64,000 nucleotides of DNA from Thermosynechococcaceae cyanobacterium Okahandja (GTDB taxonomy: Bacteria > Cyanobacteriota > Cyanobacteriia > Thermosynechococcales > Thermosynechococcaceae). Below are positions 34,001 to 45,580 of the stretch, piece after piece (within the stretch, counting starts at the first letter, position 1; each line of letters starts with the position of its first letter). The stretch is from the NCBI GenBank assembly GCA_041530395.1, contig CP136945.1, positions 1,116,001 through 1,180,000 of the forward strand, in the 5' to 3' direction. Below the pieces are notes generated by a model. That model did not search any database, was not told the DNA's origin, and saw only the letters and a program-made list of their open reading frames with translations. A program made the translations under genes and the position numbers.

Positions 34001-36301
34001 CAAACTCCCGGCACGGGTTCGGTGGGGATTCAGTTTAATGGCTCGGGCACCACAAATCTGAATGGCCGGAATTTAACCCTCAACAGTGGTGGTGGTGTTA
34101 GCCAAGGCGCTCATGGGGTTTCAGCAGGCACCCTGCAACTACTGGGGCAAGGGAATGTTAACCTCAACAACCCCAATAACCAGTTTCAAGCCCTTTCCGG
34201 CAACTTGAGCGGTGGTGTCACCCTCAGTAATCTAGGGGCGCTAACAATCACCAGCTTTAACAATGGCGTGAATGGCCTCACCACTGGCCTCAATACCAAC
34301 GGCAATCCGTTTATTGTTAGTTTGGCGAATGGTGGCCTCACCCAAACCGCACCGCTGCAAGTGGGCAGCCTAGGGGCAACCCTGCAAAATGGCAGTGTTA
34401 TCCTTACCAACCCCAACAACCAAATCGGCACTGTTGCCGCCCAGTTAAATAGTGGCAGTGACTTGCAGTTAGTGAACAATGGCACCCTTACCGTGGGCAG
34501 CGTGAACCCGACGGGTATTACGGGTCGCAATATCTTTCTGCAAACCTTGACGGGCAACATTGTGCTCAATGCACCCATCACCGCCTTTGGCTCTGGCGAT
34601 GCCATTGTCCTAGTGGCGGGGAACAATTTCATTAATAATTTTGGACCAACGGTCTTTACCAACCCCAATGGTCGCTGGTTAGTCTATTCCACGGATCCGA
34701 GTCTGGATGTGAGGGGCGGCCTCATGGGTGCTGAGCAATTTAGCACAACGTACCCCGGCTCCCCCTTGTTTAGCGGCTCAGGATTTCTCTATCGAGTGGC
34801 CGCGCCTATCCCGCCTGCCCCAGAACCGCCGCCTGCCCCGGAACCGCTACCAGTGCCACCACCACCCAATTCCGAGGTTGATGAGACTCTAGGCAGGATT
34901 CTGTTTGGCGAAGAGGTACAGGATCCTGAATTTCCGGAAACGGTTGCCCAGGTTTTCTACTCTCCGGGGGCTGAAATCCTGCGCCAGCAAATCGGTGCGG
35001 CGTTTGATCAGGGGGATTATGCCACGGCGGTTAAGCTTTTAGAGCAGCTTTATGCCTTTGAGTTCAGTGAGTACTTTGGGGAGGTGTTTAACACCCCGGG
35101 TCAAGAGGGGTTGCAGAATCTGGATATTGGCCAAATTCAAGCATTGCTGGCTCAAATGGCAACACAAACAGGGCAAACGCCTGCTCTGACGTATATTTTC
35201 TGGCGACCCAGCCAACTGGATATTTTTATTGTGACCCCAACGGGTGAACCCATTTATCAGGCGGTGCGCGTGTCTCAGGAGGAACTCCAGCGGGTGATTT
35301 CTGCCTTTAACCGCGAGGTACGGGATCCCTCTAAAACAACCACGAACTCCTACTTGCCCTTTGCCCAGCAACTGTACCAGTGGATTCTGGGTAGTGTGGA
35401 TGCGGAACTGCAAGCCCGCGGCATTACAACGCTGATGTTTGCTATGGATCAAGGGTTGCGGGGGCTACCGATCGCCGCGCTACACACTGGCTCTAATTTA
35501 GTGTCTGCACCGGTGGCGGATGTGCCCCTCGGTCGCAACGGTCAGTTTCTAGTGGAGCGGTACAATCTGGGGCTGATTCCCAGCATTAATCTTGTGGATA
35601 CCCGCTATCAGCCGCTGCAGAACGCCCAAGTGCTTGCCATGGGAGCCTCTGAATTCCAGAAGCAAAGCCCGCTGCCCGCGGTACCCGTAGAACTGCAAAC
35701 AATTACTGAACTTGTGGGGCAGGGCACCCAGTTTCTGAACCAACAGTTTACGGTGCAAAACCTTGAGGCGCAGCGCCGTCGGACTCAGTATCCCATTTTG
35801 CACCTCGCCACCCACGGCGAGTTTAGTGCGGGTAAGCCCCAAAATTCCTACATTCAGTTTTGGGATAGTCAGCTTTCGATCGCCCAGTTACGGGAATTGC
35901 GTCTGTTCCGTCCCCCCACCGAGTTAATGACCCTGAGTGCTTGTCGCACCGCCGTGGGCAGCCGCGAGGCGGAGTTAGGGTTTGCGGGGTTGGCCCTGCA
36001 AGCGGGGGTCAAAACCTCCGTAGCCAGCCTGTGGTACGTCAGTGATGAGGGTACCCTCGCCCTCATGACAGAGTTTTATAAACAGTTGGGGACAGCACCC
36101 ATTAAGGCGGAAGCGCTGCGCCAAGCCCAAATTGCCATGATCAGAGGTGATGTGGTCATTGAGGGCAATAGCCTGCGGGGTACGGGGGTGCGGGGGGGCT
36201 TAGCCATTCCTCTGCCGGAAGGGTTAGGCACCAGTGGTGAGCGCCAACTCTACCATCCCTACTTTTGGGCAGCGTTTACAACCATTGGCAGCCCGTGGTA
36301 G
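31019..36301 (+). CDS. Giant exoprotein: filamentous haemagglutinin N-domain, beta-helix repeats and C-terminal CHAT domain
   Basis: A 1760-residue protein. A signal peptide (to about STARAQ, residue 26) leads into a two-partner-secretion haemagglutinin domain (about 30-160: NGRNLFHIFRDFNVGNGQ, YLLNPAGIVFGPNARL). Then come about 1000 residues of Gly/Asn/Thr-rich beta-helix repeats, a Pro-rich linker (about 1260-1285), a helical stretch that may be TPR-like (about 1325-1400), and a CHAT caspase-like domain. The catalytic pair is His 1599 in LATHGEF and Cys 1642 in LSACRTAVG. The protein is probably exported and anchored or released at the surface. No TpsB outer-membrane partner is in the window. 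The middle (about 32330-33830) looks richer in A+T than either end. Confidence 0.88.
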   Translation: MINGTWRSLPLTLLCWGLFSSTARAQITPAHNGTGTTVTQNGQQFDIGGGALSGNGRNLFHIFRDFNVGNGQTANFLSNPQIRNILAGVNGGNASYINGLLQVSGGNSNLYLLNPAGIVFGPNARLNLPAAFHASTAQRVYFEGGVFDLNGNNTYSQLNSNPTGFEFLNKGIIINEGHLVVGNGQTLSLMAHQVINTGTLNAPAGTINVVAVPENRMVRVSQDGMLLSLEIPQERLPTDGTIAALDLPTLLTGGGSQPAVNSVIQNPDGTISLVHDPTKVPLTASTAVIGGHLSVANPNGIGGQITVTGHNTALINANLNASGPLGGGTILMGGDYLGGTTGTNRLHSSFNAQNLFISSGSTIAADALNQGNGGTVIAWADNTTQFYGTITARGGQLQGDGGFVETSGRNILSSFGKVDASAVNGQAGTWLLDPQNITISDDLTSGGAFSGGDPNTFTPNADDAIVNNGAIQSALSSGTSVIITTGSSGTQEGNIIVAAPITAYSDSSSVFLWLQAANNITINAPINLSANTTDEYTATVILEGNGFITQTSGGTITADILQLFGNGTVELKEVNDITTLGGTVGGGVSFVNTGNIIINSSTAGNLSAGGNITLQSQTGGLFVEELSSIDYTGSGLGAITLKARTLINVDTASIRATAGRANIFLSSDSDGINIADSQIDSNGGSITINGTGGDSASVFVDDSSILSKGGNINITGIGGNETGIWIDNSTLNAGGGNIILSGQSAANAPFYGISGVNITESTIQTTGTGNIQILGAGGSPNPEGVSTGIRIFDSFITTASGSILLSGQSGTDSSFFFTQGISIGSGFETTQISSATGNITILGTAKPDGVGVDIFSGLPDTTIIQTGGAGNLLIDGRSTDLGTGIHIYSVYDGVARFQVENGTLTFATLGGINLEAEDPTNVFITSNGSGRLVFQPVLASTSVGVGDGAAGSLLIDQLLLDRISGGFSLVTIGNPTGTGLIDVRPLSLNYNLALQTPGTGSVGIQFNGSGTTNLNGRNLTLNSGGGVSQGAHGVSAGTLQLLGQGNVNLNNPNNQFQALSGNLSGGVTLSNLGALTITSFNNGVNGLTTGLNTNGNPFIVSLANGGLTQTAPLQVGSLGATLQNGSVILTNPNNQIGTVAAQLNSGSDLQLVNNGTLTVGSVNPTGITGRNIFLQTLTGNIVLNAPITAFGSGDAIVLVAGNNFINNFGPTVFTNPNGRWLVYSTDPSLDVRGGLMGAEQFSTTYPGSPLFSGSGFLYRVAAPIPPAPEPPPAPEPLPVPPPPNSEVDETLGRILFGEEVQDPEFPETVAQVFYSPGAEILRQQIGAAFDQGDYATAVKLLEQLYAFEFSEYFGEVFNTPGQEGLQNLDIGQIQALLAQMATQTGQTPALTYIFWRPSQLDIFIVTPTGEPIYQAVRVSQEELQRVISAFNREVRDPSKTTTNSYLPFAQQLYQWILGSVDAELQARGITTLMFAMDQGLRGLPIAALHTGSNLVSAPVADVPLGRNGQFLVERYNLGLIPSINLVDTRYQPLQNAQVLAMGASEFQKQSPLPAVPVELQTITELVGQGTQFLNQQFTVQNLEAQRRRTQYPILHLATHGEFSAGKPQNSYIQFWDSQLSIAQLRELRLFRPPTELMTLSACRTAVGSREAELGFAGLALQAGVKTSVASLWYVSDEGTLALMTEFYKQLGTAPIKAEALRQAQIAMIRGDVVIEGNSLRGTGVRGGLAIPLPEGLGTSGERQLYHPYFWAAFTTIGSPW

Positions 36302-36352
36302 TCAGGCAGGGTAAAGTAATGTAAGGGGTACGCGGTAGCAAATCACCAACAG

Positions 36353-38609
<2,257 letters not shown>

Positions 38610-38613
<4 letters not shown>

Positions 38614-41600
38614 CCGGTATTGCGCATTCCTGCGGCCACGCCATTGATGGTGAGCAGTGCCCCCCGCAGCAGTTCGCCACGACCGTAACGGGAGCGCAAA
38701 ATAGCACCCGACGTGGTTTGACTGTTGTGCTGACGCAGCCGCTTTAGGAGGGACACCTGCAAAAAGCCCAAGGGCACAATCGTGCGGTTGCGCAACTGCA
38801 CCGAACGCTGGAGAGCGGGGTCGCCATCGAGAAGGCGCTCATGGCCGGTAATCGTCAAAATGAGTTCGCTGCTGAGCCGATACTCTTCGGCAATTTGATC
38901 GTAGAGGCGGAAAAATGCCTCGCGATTGTGGGGTGCACTCAGTTCTTGGACGTAGTAGCGGCCAATTTCCAGATCCACTTTGGCAAGGGTCATCTCCACC
39001 TTCGAGATCACCATCCGGAAAAACGGCCACTTGTAGTAGAAATAGCGCAGCAGCGAGAGGTGCTCGGCAGGCTTCTCCTCTAAAAATTCCTTGAGGGCGG
39101 TGCCCACCCCGTACCACGCAGGTAACAGAAAGCGGGTTTGGGTCCAGCTAAACACCCAGGGAATGGCCCGCAGGCTTTCAAGGGTTTTTTTGCCGCCGCG
39201 ACGGGTTGGCCGCGAGCTAATTTGCAGTTGGCTAATTTCTTGGATGGGGGTGACTTCGTTAAAAAATTCAATGAATTCGGGCTGCTCGTAGATCAGTTGG
39301 CGATAGCACTGGCGCGATCGCGTCGCCAATTCCTCCATAATCTCGTGCCAAGGCTGAATTTCATCAATGCTACTGCGGAGTAAGCTAGCTTGAATCACCG
39401 CTGTGGCCACGGTTTCCAAGTTAAACAGCGCCAATTCCGGCAGCGAGTACTTTGAGGCTAACACCTCCCCCTGCTCGGTAATTTTAATGCGGCCATTAAT
39501 GGTTTGCTCCGGCTGTGCCAGAATAGCGGCGTAAGCGGGGCCGCCCCCCCGACCCACCGAGCCACCCCGCCCGTGGAAAATTCGCAGTTGAAACCCAAAC
39601 GTTTCGGCAATTTTTTGCAGCCGCTGCTGTGCCTTATAAATTTCCCAGTTACTGCTTAAAAAACCAGAATCTTTATTGCTGTCGGAATACCCCAGCATCA
39701 CCTCCTGTAAAAAGGGCGTGCTGTGGCTGCCCAAATAGTTATGGCAAAAGGGCAAAGAAAATAGCTGACTCAGGACTGCCGGAGCGTGTTTGAGGTCTTC
39801 CACCGTTTCAAACAGGGGAATGGCTTGCAGCGTACTGGCTCCGGTGACCGGATCAAACAGCCCCGCTTCCTTGGCAAACAGCAGCACCTCGAGCAGATCA
39901 CTAACTTCGTGGCTCATGCTGATGATGTAGGTATTACACAGGTCGGTGCCAAATTCCTGTTGCAGTTGCCGCACCATCCGAAACGTTTCAATAATTTCAT
40001 TGGTGCGATCGCTAAAGGGTAGCTCCCCCGGAATCAGGGGGCGGCGGGTGGATAACTCGCTCAGGAGCCAGCGGGTGCGCTCCGTTTCCGATAGCTCATT
40101 GTAGGGGCAGGGCAAAACACCTAAATAAGCTGTAATTTCATTGAGGGCATCGGCATGGCAGGTGCTTTCTTGGCGAATATCCAAGGCGGCCAAGTTAAAG
40201 CCAAACACCTCCACTTGGCAGATGAGATCGTCAAGCTCGCGGCAGGTCAGACCCGTTTCCTTGAGGTTGCGTTGAATCAGGGTTAGCTCGGCCAAAAACT
40301 CGTGGCCATGGGCGTAGTACTGACCACTGTTCAGGGAGTCGGCATCATTGCGGCGAATGCAGTAGGTCTGCAAATCGCGGTTGCGATCGCGGGTGTTTTG
40401 CAGCCGTTTGAGGACGTAGGTGAGTTTCAGGCGGTAGGGTTCTTGGCGGTAGCGCACCGCGTACTGATCGTAAATGCCGGGCAGTTGCCGTTGATCTTGC
40501 TCGAGGGAATCCAGCAAATCTGGTAAAACATCGCACCAGTGCAGCGACAAACTGAGGAGGTTAATCAGCCGCTCAACGGATTTGAGGTACTCCTCAAGGA
40601 CAAGGTTGCGCTGGTAACAAGCGGTCTGCCACGTTACCTCTGGTTTTACCGAGGGGTTGCCGTCGCGATCGCCCCCCACCCACGAGCCAAAGCGGCAAAA
40701 ATTATAGCGAGGTGGCGTAAGGTACGGAAACGTCTCCTTCAGGGATTGTTCGAGGCGCCGGTACAACTGGGGAATGGCGGCAAAGATCACCTCCTTGAAG
40801 TAGTGGAGCGTATATTCCACCTCATCGAGAACTTCCGGCTTAAACTGGTGTAGCTCATCGGTACGCCACCAGAGGCGAATTTCCTCCATCAGTTGGGCGC
40901 GCAGCGTGTGGGCGGTCCAATCACTCAGGTGGGGGGCGGCTCCTTCAACCGTATCCAGTTGCTCGAGCAGCCGTGCTACCCGTCGCTGTTTATCGCGAAT
41001 GGTTTGGCGGACAATTTCGGTAGGGTGCGCCGTAAAAACCAGCTTAATGTCCAGTTGATCCAGTAGTTTTTGGATGTACTTCGGGGGCACATTCAGGGTG
41101 CGCAGCCGCGGAAACAACCACGAAAACGAGCCGTACTGCTGCGTGGCGGGGGTGGCTTCGTACAAACTATGCTCGAGGCGCTCACTCGGGCCGCTGCGGA
41201 CATTGGTGGCATTAGCAGCATTCTGAGCCAAGGGAAAGCCCTCGCCACTTACCCCTGAGATTGGCTCACTCATGACACTGCGCCGCCGCAGTCCCTCTTG
41301 GAGCATCCGCTCGCGGTTGTACTGCTGCTCGTAGTGCTGCTCAAGGATATTAATAATCTGAAAATAAAGGTTAAAGGCACGGGCAGCGCGGATAGACTGG
41401 TTGAGTTCTAACGACTCAATGACTTTTAGCAGTTCACCCTCCGGTGGATGCAGGGCATGGCCTTCCGGCGACGATAGCGCCCCCAACCGCCGCAGCAGAT
41501 CCACTAGCTCCTGCCCGGATTCGGCAGCAAGGACATCCACTAACACCTCTTCGACGAGCCGCAGGCGATCGCGTAGGGTTTGGGCGGCTAAACTTTCACT

Positions 41601-41645
41601 TTCAACCGAGCGATCGCGATTGGTTACATCGAGGACTGATGCCAT
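38610..41645 (-). CDS. ppc: Phosphoenolpyruvate carboxylase
   Basis: A 1011-residue enzyme that adds bicarbonate to PEP to give oxaloacetate, refilling the TCA cycle for amino acid synthesis. Active-site stretches are complete: [13 protein letters not shown] (catalytic His), [25 protein letters not shown] and [14 protein letters not shown]; the protein ends in RNTG, the conserved PEPC C-terminus. I chose ATG 41645; TTG 41663 would add six residues. A TATTAT box lies 21 bp upstream. It is 112 bp downstream of clpX but may have its own promoter. Confidence 0.96.
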
Positions 41646-41728
41646 AACTACCCCAGCCAGCAAACATAATACTCCCTACTTTACCCAATACTGGGGGCAA
41701 GGGGCTACAAGAACCGATACCACCAAAC

Positions 41729-41743
41729 TTAACGTTTCGTTAA
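41729..41743. promoter_or_regulatory. Inverted repeat TTAACG-TTT-CGTTAA between clpX and ppc
   Basis: A perfect 6-3-6 dyad 14 bp past the clpX coding end. No T-run follows on either strand, so it is either a weak terminator-like hairpin for clpX or an operator for ppc. Confidence 0.3.
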
Positions 41744-41757
41744 CCCCTGCCTGCCCC

Positions 41758-43083
41758 TCAGGCCGAAAGGGTCGGCAGCGAGGAAGGATGCAGCAATAAC
41801 TCAGCCGTAGAGCGCTTTTCCACCATCTCCGGTGTAATGGTGCACTCCCGCAAATCCTTACGGGAGGGTAGCTCGTACATCACATCCAGCATGATTTCTT
41901 CGACAATGGCTCGCAGGGCACGGGCACCGGTTTTACGGCGGTAGGCCTCCTGGGCGATCGCCTCGACGGCAGCCGGTTCAAAGCGCAGTTCCACACTGTC
42001 CATGCGCATCAGCTTTTGGTACTGCTTCAGCAGCGCATTTTGAGGCTGGGTGAGAATTTCCGCCAAAGCAGCCACATTCAGCGGCTCAAGTACCGCCAGC
42101 ACCGGAATTCGACCAATAAACTCCGGAATCATGCCGTACTTCACCAAATCCTGCGGCTCTAGGTGCTGGAGTAAGTCGGCAGCGCGCTTTTCTTTCGGTA
42201 ACAGTTCACCATCGCGGACAAAGCCCATAGCTTTCTTACCGACCCGCTGCTCAATGGTTTTTTCCAGCCCCACAAAGGCACCGCCACAAATAAACAGGAT
42301 GTTGGTGGTGTCAATTTGAATACAGTCTTGGTAAGGATGCTTGCGTCCCCCTTGGGGTGGCACGTTGGCAATGGTGCCCTCAAGCATTTTCAGCAATGCC
42401 TGCTGTACCCCTTCGCCAGACACATCCCGGGTAATCGAGGGGTTTTCACTCTTACGGGCAATTTTATCAATTTCGTCAATGTAGATGATGCCCCGCTGGG
42501 CTTCCTCCACATCGAGGTTCGCGGTTTGCAACAGCCGCAGCAGGATATTTTCGACATCTTCCCCCACGTAGCCTGCCTCGGTGAGGGTGGTGGCATCGGC
42601 AACCGCAAAGGGCACATCCAGCATTTTGGCGAGGGTTTGTGCCAACAGGGTTTTGCCAGAACCGGTGGGGCCAATCAGCAGGATATTGGACTTTTGCAGT
42701 TCAACCGCATCCTCCTCCTGCTGTTTGCTGTCGAGCAAGCTCAGCCGCTTGTAATGGTTATAGACGGCAACCGAGAGGATTTTTTTGGCCTCGTGCTGCC
42801 CCACCACATGGTTGTCAAGGTACTCCTTAATCTCTCGCGGTTTGGGTATCTGACCCAAGGGGCGAGGCCGCGGCGACGGGGTGCGGGGCGATCGCGATGA
42901 GGTGGGTTGGCGGCGAGGGCTGCTCGGGTTGGGAACCGTGGCCAACTCTTCATCAAGGATTTCGTTGCACAGTTCAACGCATTCATCGCAGATATAGACC
43001 CCAGGGCCAGCGATGAGCTTACGCACCTGTTCTTGTGACTTGCCACAAAAGGAGCACTTAAGGTGGGTATCGTATTTGGCCAT
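41758..43083 (-). CDS. clpX: ATP-dependent Clp protease ATP-binding subunit ClpX
   Basis: A 441-residue AAA+ unfoldase that feeds tagged proteins to ClpP. The N-terminal zinc-binding domain has [10 protein letters not shown] and [11 protein letters not shown] Ser/Pro/Arg-rich linker follows (about 52-75). The AAA+ core has Walker A GPTGSGKT, Walker [11 protein letters not shown] and the pore loop GYVGEDVEN. The C-terminal sensor-2 part RKTGARALR is present. It lies just after clpP, 31 bp past the clpP start-side partner's stop, the standard clpP-clpX order. Confidence 0.96.
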   Translation of the reverse strand: MAKYDTHLKCSFCGKSQEQVRKLIAGPGVYICDECVELCNEILDEELATVPNPSSPRRQPTSSRSPRTPSPRPRPLGQIPKPREIKEYLDNHVVGQHEAKKILSVAVYNHYKRLSLLDSKQQEEDAVELQKSNILLIGPTGSGKTLLAQTLAKMLDVPFAVADATTLTEAGYVGEDVENILLRLLQTANLDVEEAQRGIIYIDEIDKIARKSENPSITRDVSGEGVQQALLKMLEGTIANVPPQGGRKHPYQDCIQIDTTNILFICGGAFVGLEKTIEQRVGKKAMGFVRDGELLPKEKRAADLLQHLEPQDLVKYGMIPEFIGRIPVLAVLEPLNVAALAEILTQPQNALLKQYQKLMRMDSVELRFEPAAVEAIAQEAYRRKTGARALRAIVEEIMLDVMYELPSRKDLRECTITPEMVEKRSTAELLLHPSSLPTLSA

Positions 43084-43124
43084 AGGGAACCTCTAGGGTT
43101 GCAGGCTTACAGCAGGTGAGGGAG

Positions 43125-43814
43125 TTAGTGGCTTGGCAAGGTTTGCCGTGTCACAACCTGATCGATCAGGCCGTAGGCTTTGGCTTCCTCCGCAGACATG
43201 AAGAAATCGCGCTCCGTATCTGCTTCAATACGCTCAATGGGCTGACCCGTGTGCAGCGCCAGCAGCTCGTTGAGCTTGCGCTTGTGGTAAAGAATTTCGC
43301 GGGCTTGAATCTCAATATCAACCGCCTGTCCTTGGGCACCCCCCAAGGGCTGGTGAATCATAATGCGGGCGTGGGGCAAGGCCATGCGCTTACCCGGGGT
43401 GCCCCCCGAGAGCAAAAAGGCACCCATACTGGCGGCCAAACCAAAGCAGAGGGTACACACATCGGGACGGACGTGCTTCATGGTGTCGTAAATGGCCATC
43501 CCTGCCGTCACTGACCCCCCGGGGGAGTTGATGTACAGGTAGATGTCTTTTTCGGGGTCTTCGGCATCCAGAAACAGAAGCTGCGCCACGATAGAGTCGG
43601 CCACAGCATCATCAATACCGCGGCGATCGCCGGCGCCACCGCCCAGAAAAATAATCCGCTCCCGCAACAGGCGCGAGTAAATATCAAATGCCCGTTCGCC
43701 GCGACCCGACTGCTCGACCACCATCGGCACAATATTGGCATGGGTGACCGGCAAGTTCAGTTCGGGAGAGCGTAAGGATGCCCAAAGGGACTGATTGTAT
43801 CGAGAATGCAGCAT
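43125..43814 (-). CDS. clpP: ATP-dependent Clp protease proteolytic subunit, partner of ClpX
   Basis: About 229 residues from ATG 43814. A serine peptidase with the catalytic Ser in [15 protein letters not shown], His in [14 protein letters not shown] and Asp in [12 protein letters not shown]. The gene order tig-clpP-clpX is shared with many bacteria, and it matches the clpP2-clpX pair of Synechococcus. The N-terminal 40 residues are variable; TTG 43847 would extend it by 11. Inactive ClpR is excluded by the intact triad. Confidence 0.94.
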   Translation of the reverse strand: MLHSRYNQSLWASLRSPELNLPVTHANIVPMVVEQSGRGERAFDIYSRLLRERIIFLGGGAGDRRGIDDAVADSIVAQLLFLDAEDPEKDIYLYINSPGGSVTAGMAIYDTMKHVRPDVCTLCFGLAASMGAFLLSGGTPGKRMALPHARIMIHQPLGGAQGQAVDIEIQAREILYHKRKLNELLALHTGQPIERIEADTERDFFMSAEEAKAYGLIDQVVTRQTLPSH

Positions 43815-43925
43815 AGTGGCGTGGATAAACCAGTGGGTTGAGGACAAGCGTCAGAGTTAACAACTTTAACTAATTAAATATTCTACTCATCACAAGATGG
43901 GCGGAGCTACCCCCATTATGGCGAA

Positions 43926-45359
43926 CTATTCCGCCGCTGGTGGCGCAGATGCTTTTTTGGGGGGGCGTTTTTTCGCCTTGGCCGCGGCAGGCGCTTCTAT
44001 TTCGGGCGCAGTGGTGGGTGCCTCTTCCGCAGTGGGACTCAGGGCTTGAAACGTATTGTGGGCGAGCAGCCAATCAAGGGTTTGGGACTTCGTTAGCTCT
44101 TTGTGGGCAATGTCGTGCAAGGCTTGTCGCTGTTTGGCGTTCACCTTGCCCCAACCGGACAGGTAGCTTTTTACCCGCTCAGCAATGGCCTCTTCGCTAG
44201 GCACAATCCCCTCCGCCTTGGCGATCGCCGCAATTAAGAGATTGGCTTTAGTGGTTTTTTCCGCCTGAGGCTTGGCATCCAGCAGCAGTTTTTCATATAG
44301 TTCGCGCGTTAACACCTTAGAAAGATCAAGCCCTTGCTCCTGCAAACGCATCAGGTTCTCGCGCACCTGCGCTTCTGCTTCCTTATCGACGTAGGTGGTT
44401 GGCACCGGAACCTCGTTTTGAGCCAGCAGAACCTCAACCAGGGCGTTTTCGCGCGCTACTTTGTCCTCCTTTTCGGCGCGCTCTTGGTGCATTTTCTCTA
44501 GGTGTGCCCGTAGCTCCGCCATGGTGCTAAATTCGCTGTGCTCTTCGGCAAAGGCATCATCGAGGGGTGGTAACTCGGGGGCTTTAATTTCCAGTAGCTC
44601 AATTTCGGCAACGGCCTCGCCAGTGACTTCTGTGCCATTCTCCTCTTTGGGGAGAGTGATGGCCACGGTTTTACTCTCGCCAATGGCCATGCCCACTACC
44701 GCCCCGGGGATTTCCGGCAGCAAAAAGGGTTGCGTCTCATCGAGGGTGAGCGGCAGTTCCGAGGCCGATAGTTCTTTGATCACCTCATCCCCCTCAAGGT
44801 TTTTAGTGACCAACTTGAGGGTAACCTCATCCCCCCACTGGGCCGGGCGATCTTCAACCGGGACAAGGGTGGCATGCTGTCGCTGGTATTGGCGCAGCAC
44901 GTCGTCCACGGTCGCCGGGTCATAGGTCACTGGCGCATACTTAACGGTTAGTCCTTGATAGGTGCTGGGGGTAATCTCGGGTTCCACATCAAAGGTGACG
45001 CTGAAGCGGAAGGGCTGCTCGGGGTCAAACTGCTCTAGTAGCTCAGCCGCATCTCCCTCTAGCTTGAGGTTGCCGAGGTAGGCAATGTGCTCTTGCTGTA
45101 CCGCTTCTTTGACGGTGTCTTCAATGAGTTTTTCCATGGCGGCGTGGCGCAGCCGCTGCGTGCCGATTTGCTTGAGGAGCAGTTGCTTGGGGGCTTTCCC
45201 TTTGCGAAACCCAGGCAGTTGGGTATGGCGAATCAGATCGTTGAGAACGTGGTTATAGACCTGCTGAGCGCGATCGGCGGTGACTTCAATGGTGGCGGCA
45301 AGCTGGCTGTTGGGACGGGCTTCGGTGGTAATCGAAATGGTTTGAGTCGCGTTAGTCAA
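43926..45359 (-). CDS. tig: Trigger factor, ribosome-associated chaperone and prolyl isomerase
   Basis: About 477 residues. The N-terminal ribosome-binding domain has the [14 protein letters not shown] signature. An FKBP-like domain (about 165-245) and a long helical C-terminal domain follow, with a Lys/Ala/Pro-rich tail ([15 protein letters not shown]). It guides folding of new chains at the ribosome exit. Start choice is inferred: TTG 45359 gives [13 protein letters not shown] with AAGGGGAA just upstream. The frame is open to 45467, but that extra part looks non-coding. First gene of the tig-clpP-clpX group and divergent from the arginine dihydrolase. Confidence 0.92.
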   Translation of the reverse strand: MTNATQTISITTEARPNSQLAATIEVTADRAQQVYNHVLNDLIRHTQLPGFRKGKAPKQLLLKQIGTQRLRHAAMEKLIEDTVKEAVQQEHIAYLGNLKLEGDAAELLEQFDPEQPFRFSVTFDVEPEITPSTYQGLTVKYAPVTYDPATVDDVLRQYQRQHATLVPVEDRPAQWGDEVTLKLVTKNLEGDEVIKELSASELPLTLDETQPFLLPEIPGAVVGMAIGESKTVAITLPKEENGTEVTGEAVAEIELLEIKAPELPPLDDAFAEEHSEFSTMAELRAHLEKMHQERAEKEDKVARENALVEVLLAQNEVPVPTTYVDKEAEAQVRENLMRLQEQGLDLSKVLTRELYEKLLLDAKPQAEKTTKANLLIAAIAKAEGIVPSEEAIAERVKSYLSGWGKVNAKQRQALHDIAHKELTKSQTLDWLLAHNTFQALSPTAEEAPTTAPEIEAPAAAKAKKRPPKKASAPPAAE

Positions 45360-45580
45360 GGCAATTCCCCTTCGCAAATCTTTGAGTGTAAATGGCAGTA
45401 ACCTGTGGTGGCGATCGCACAAGTGCTGATTGTCGCCTACGCGCCGACACCTTGGACGCAATATCAACCAAATATCAAGGTTTGGTGACGCTGGCAGTGT
45501 TGCAGATAGCTTTCCATTATAGGATAAAAGATTGTGGATATCCTAATGCCATACCCGTTCCTCACCCTAACCTAACCCTT

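Noticed and set aside
34186-34668. Minus-strand 160-codon frame inside the haemagglutinin gene
   Set aside because: Pro/Val/Leu-rich antisense shadow created by the Asn/Gly/Thr repeats.
31257-34790. Repeated short DNA motifs that might suggest a CRISPR array or satellite
   Set aside because: They are degenerate codons for beta-helix repeats in an open frame, with no fixed repeat or spacer lengths. No CRISPR array was found in the window.
45392-45580. N-terminal extension of the arginine dihydrolase (63 residues)
   Set aside because: It overlaps the divergent tig upstream region and does not look like protein; homologous enzymes begin near MSSTLRFLMCPP.
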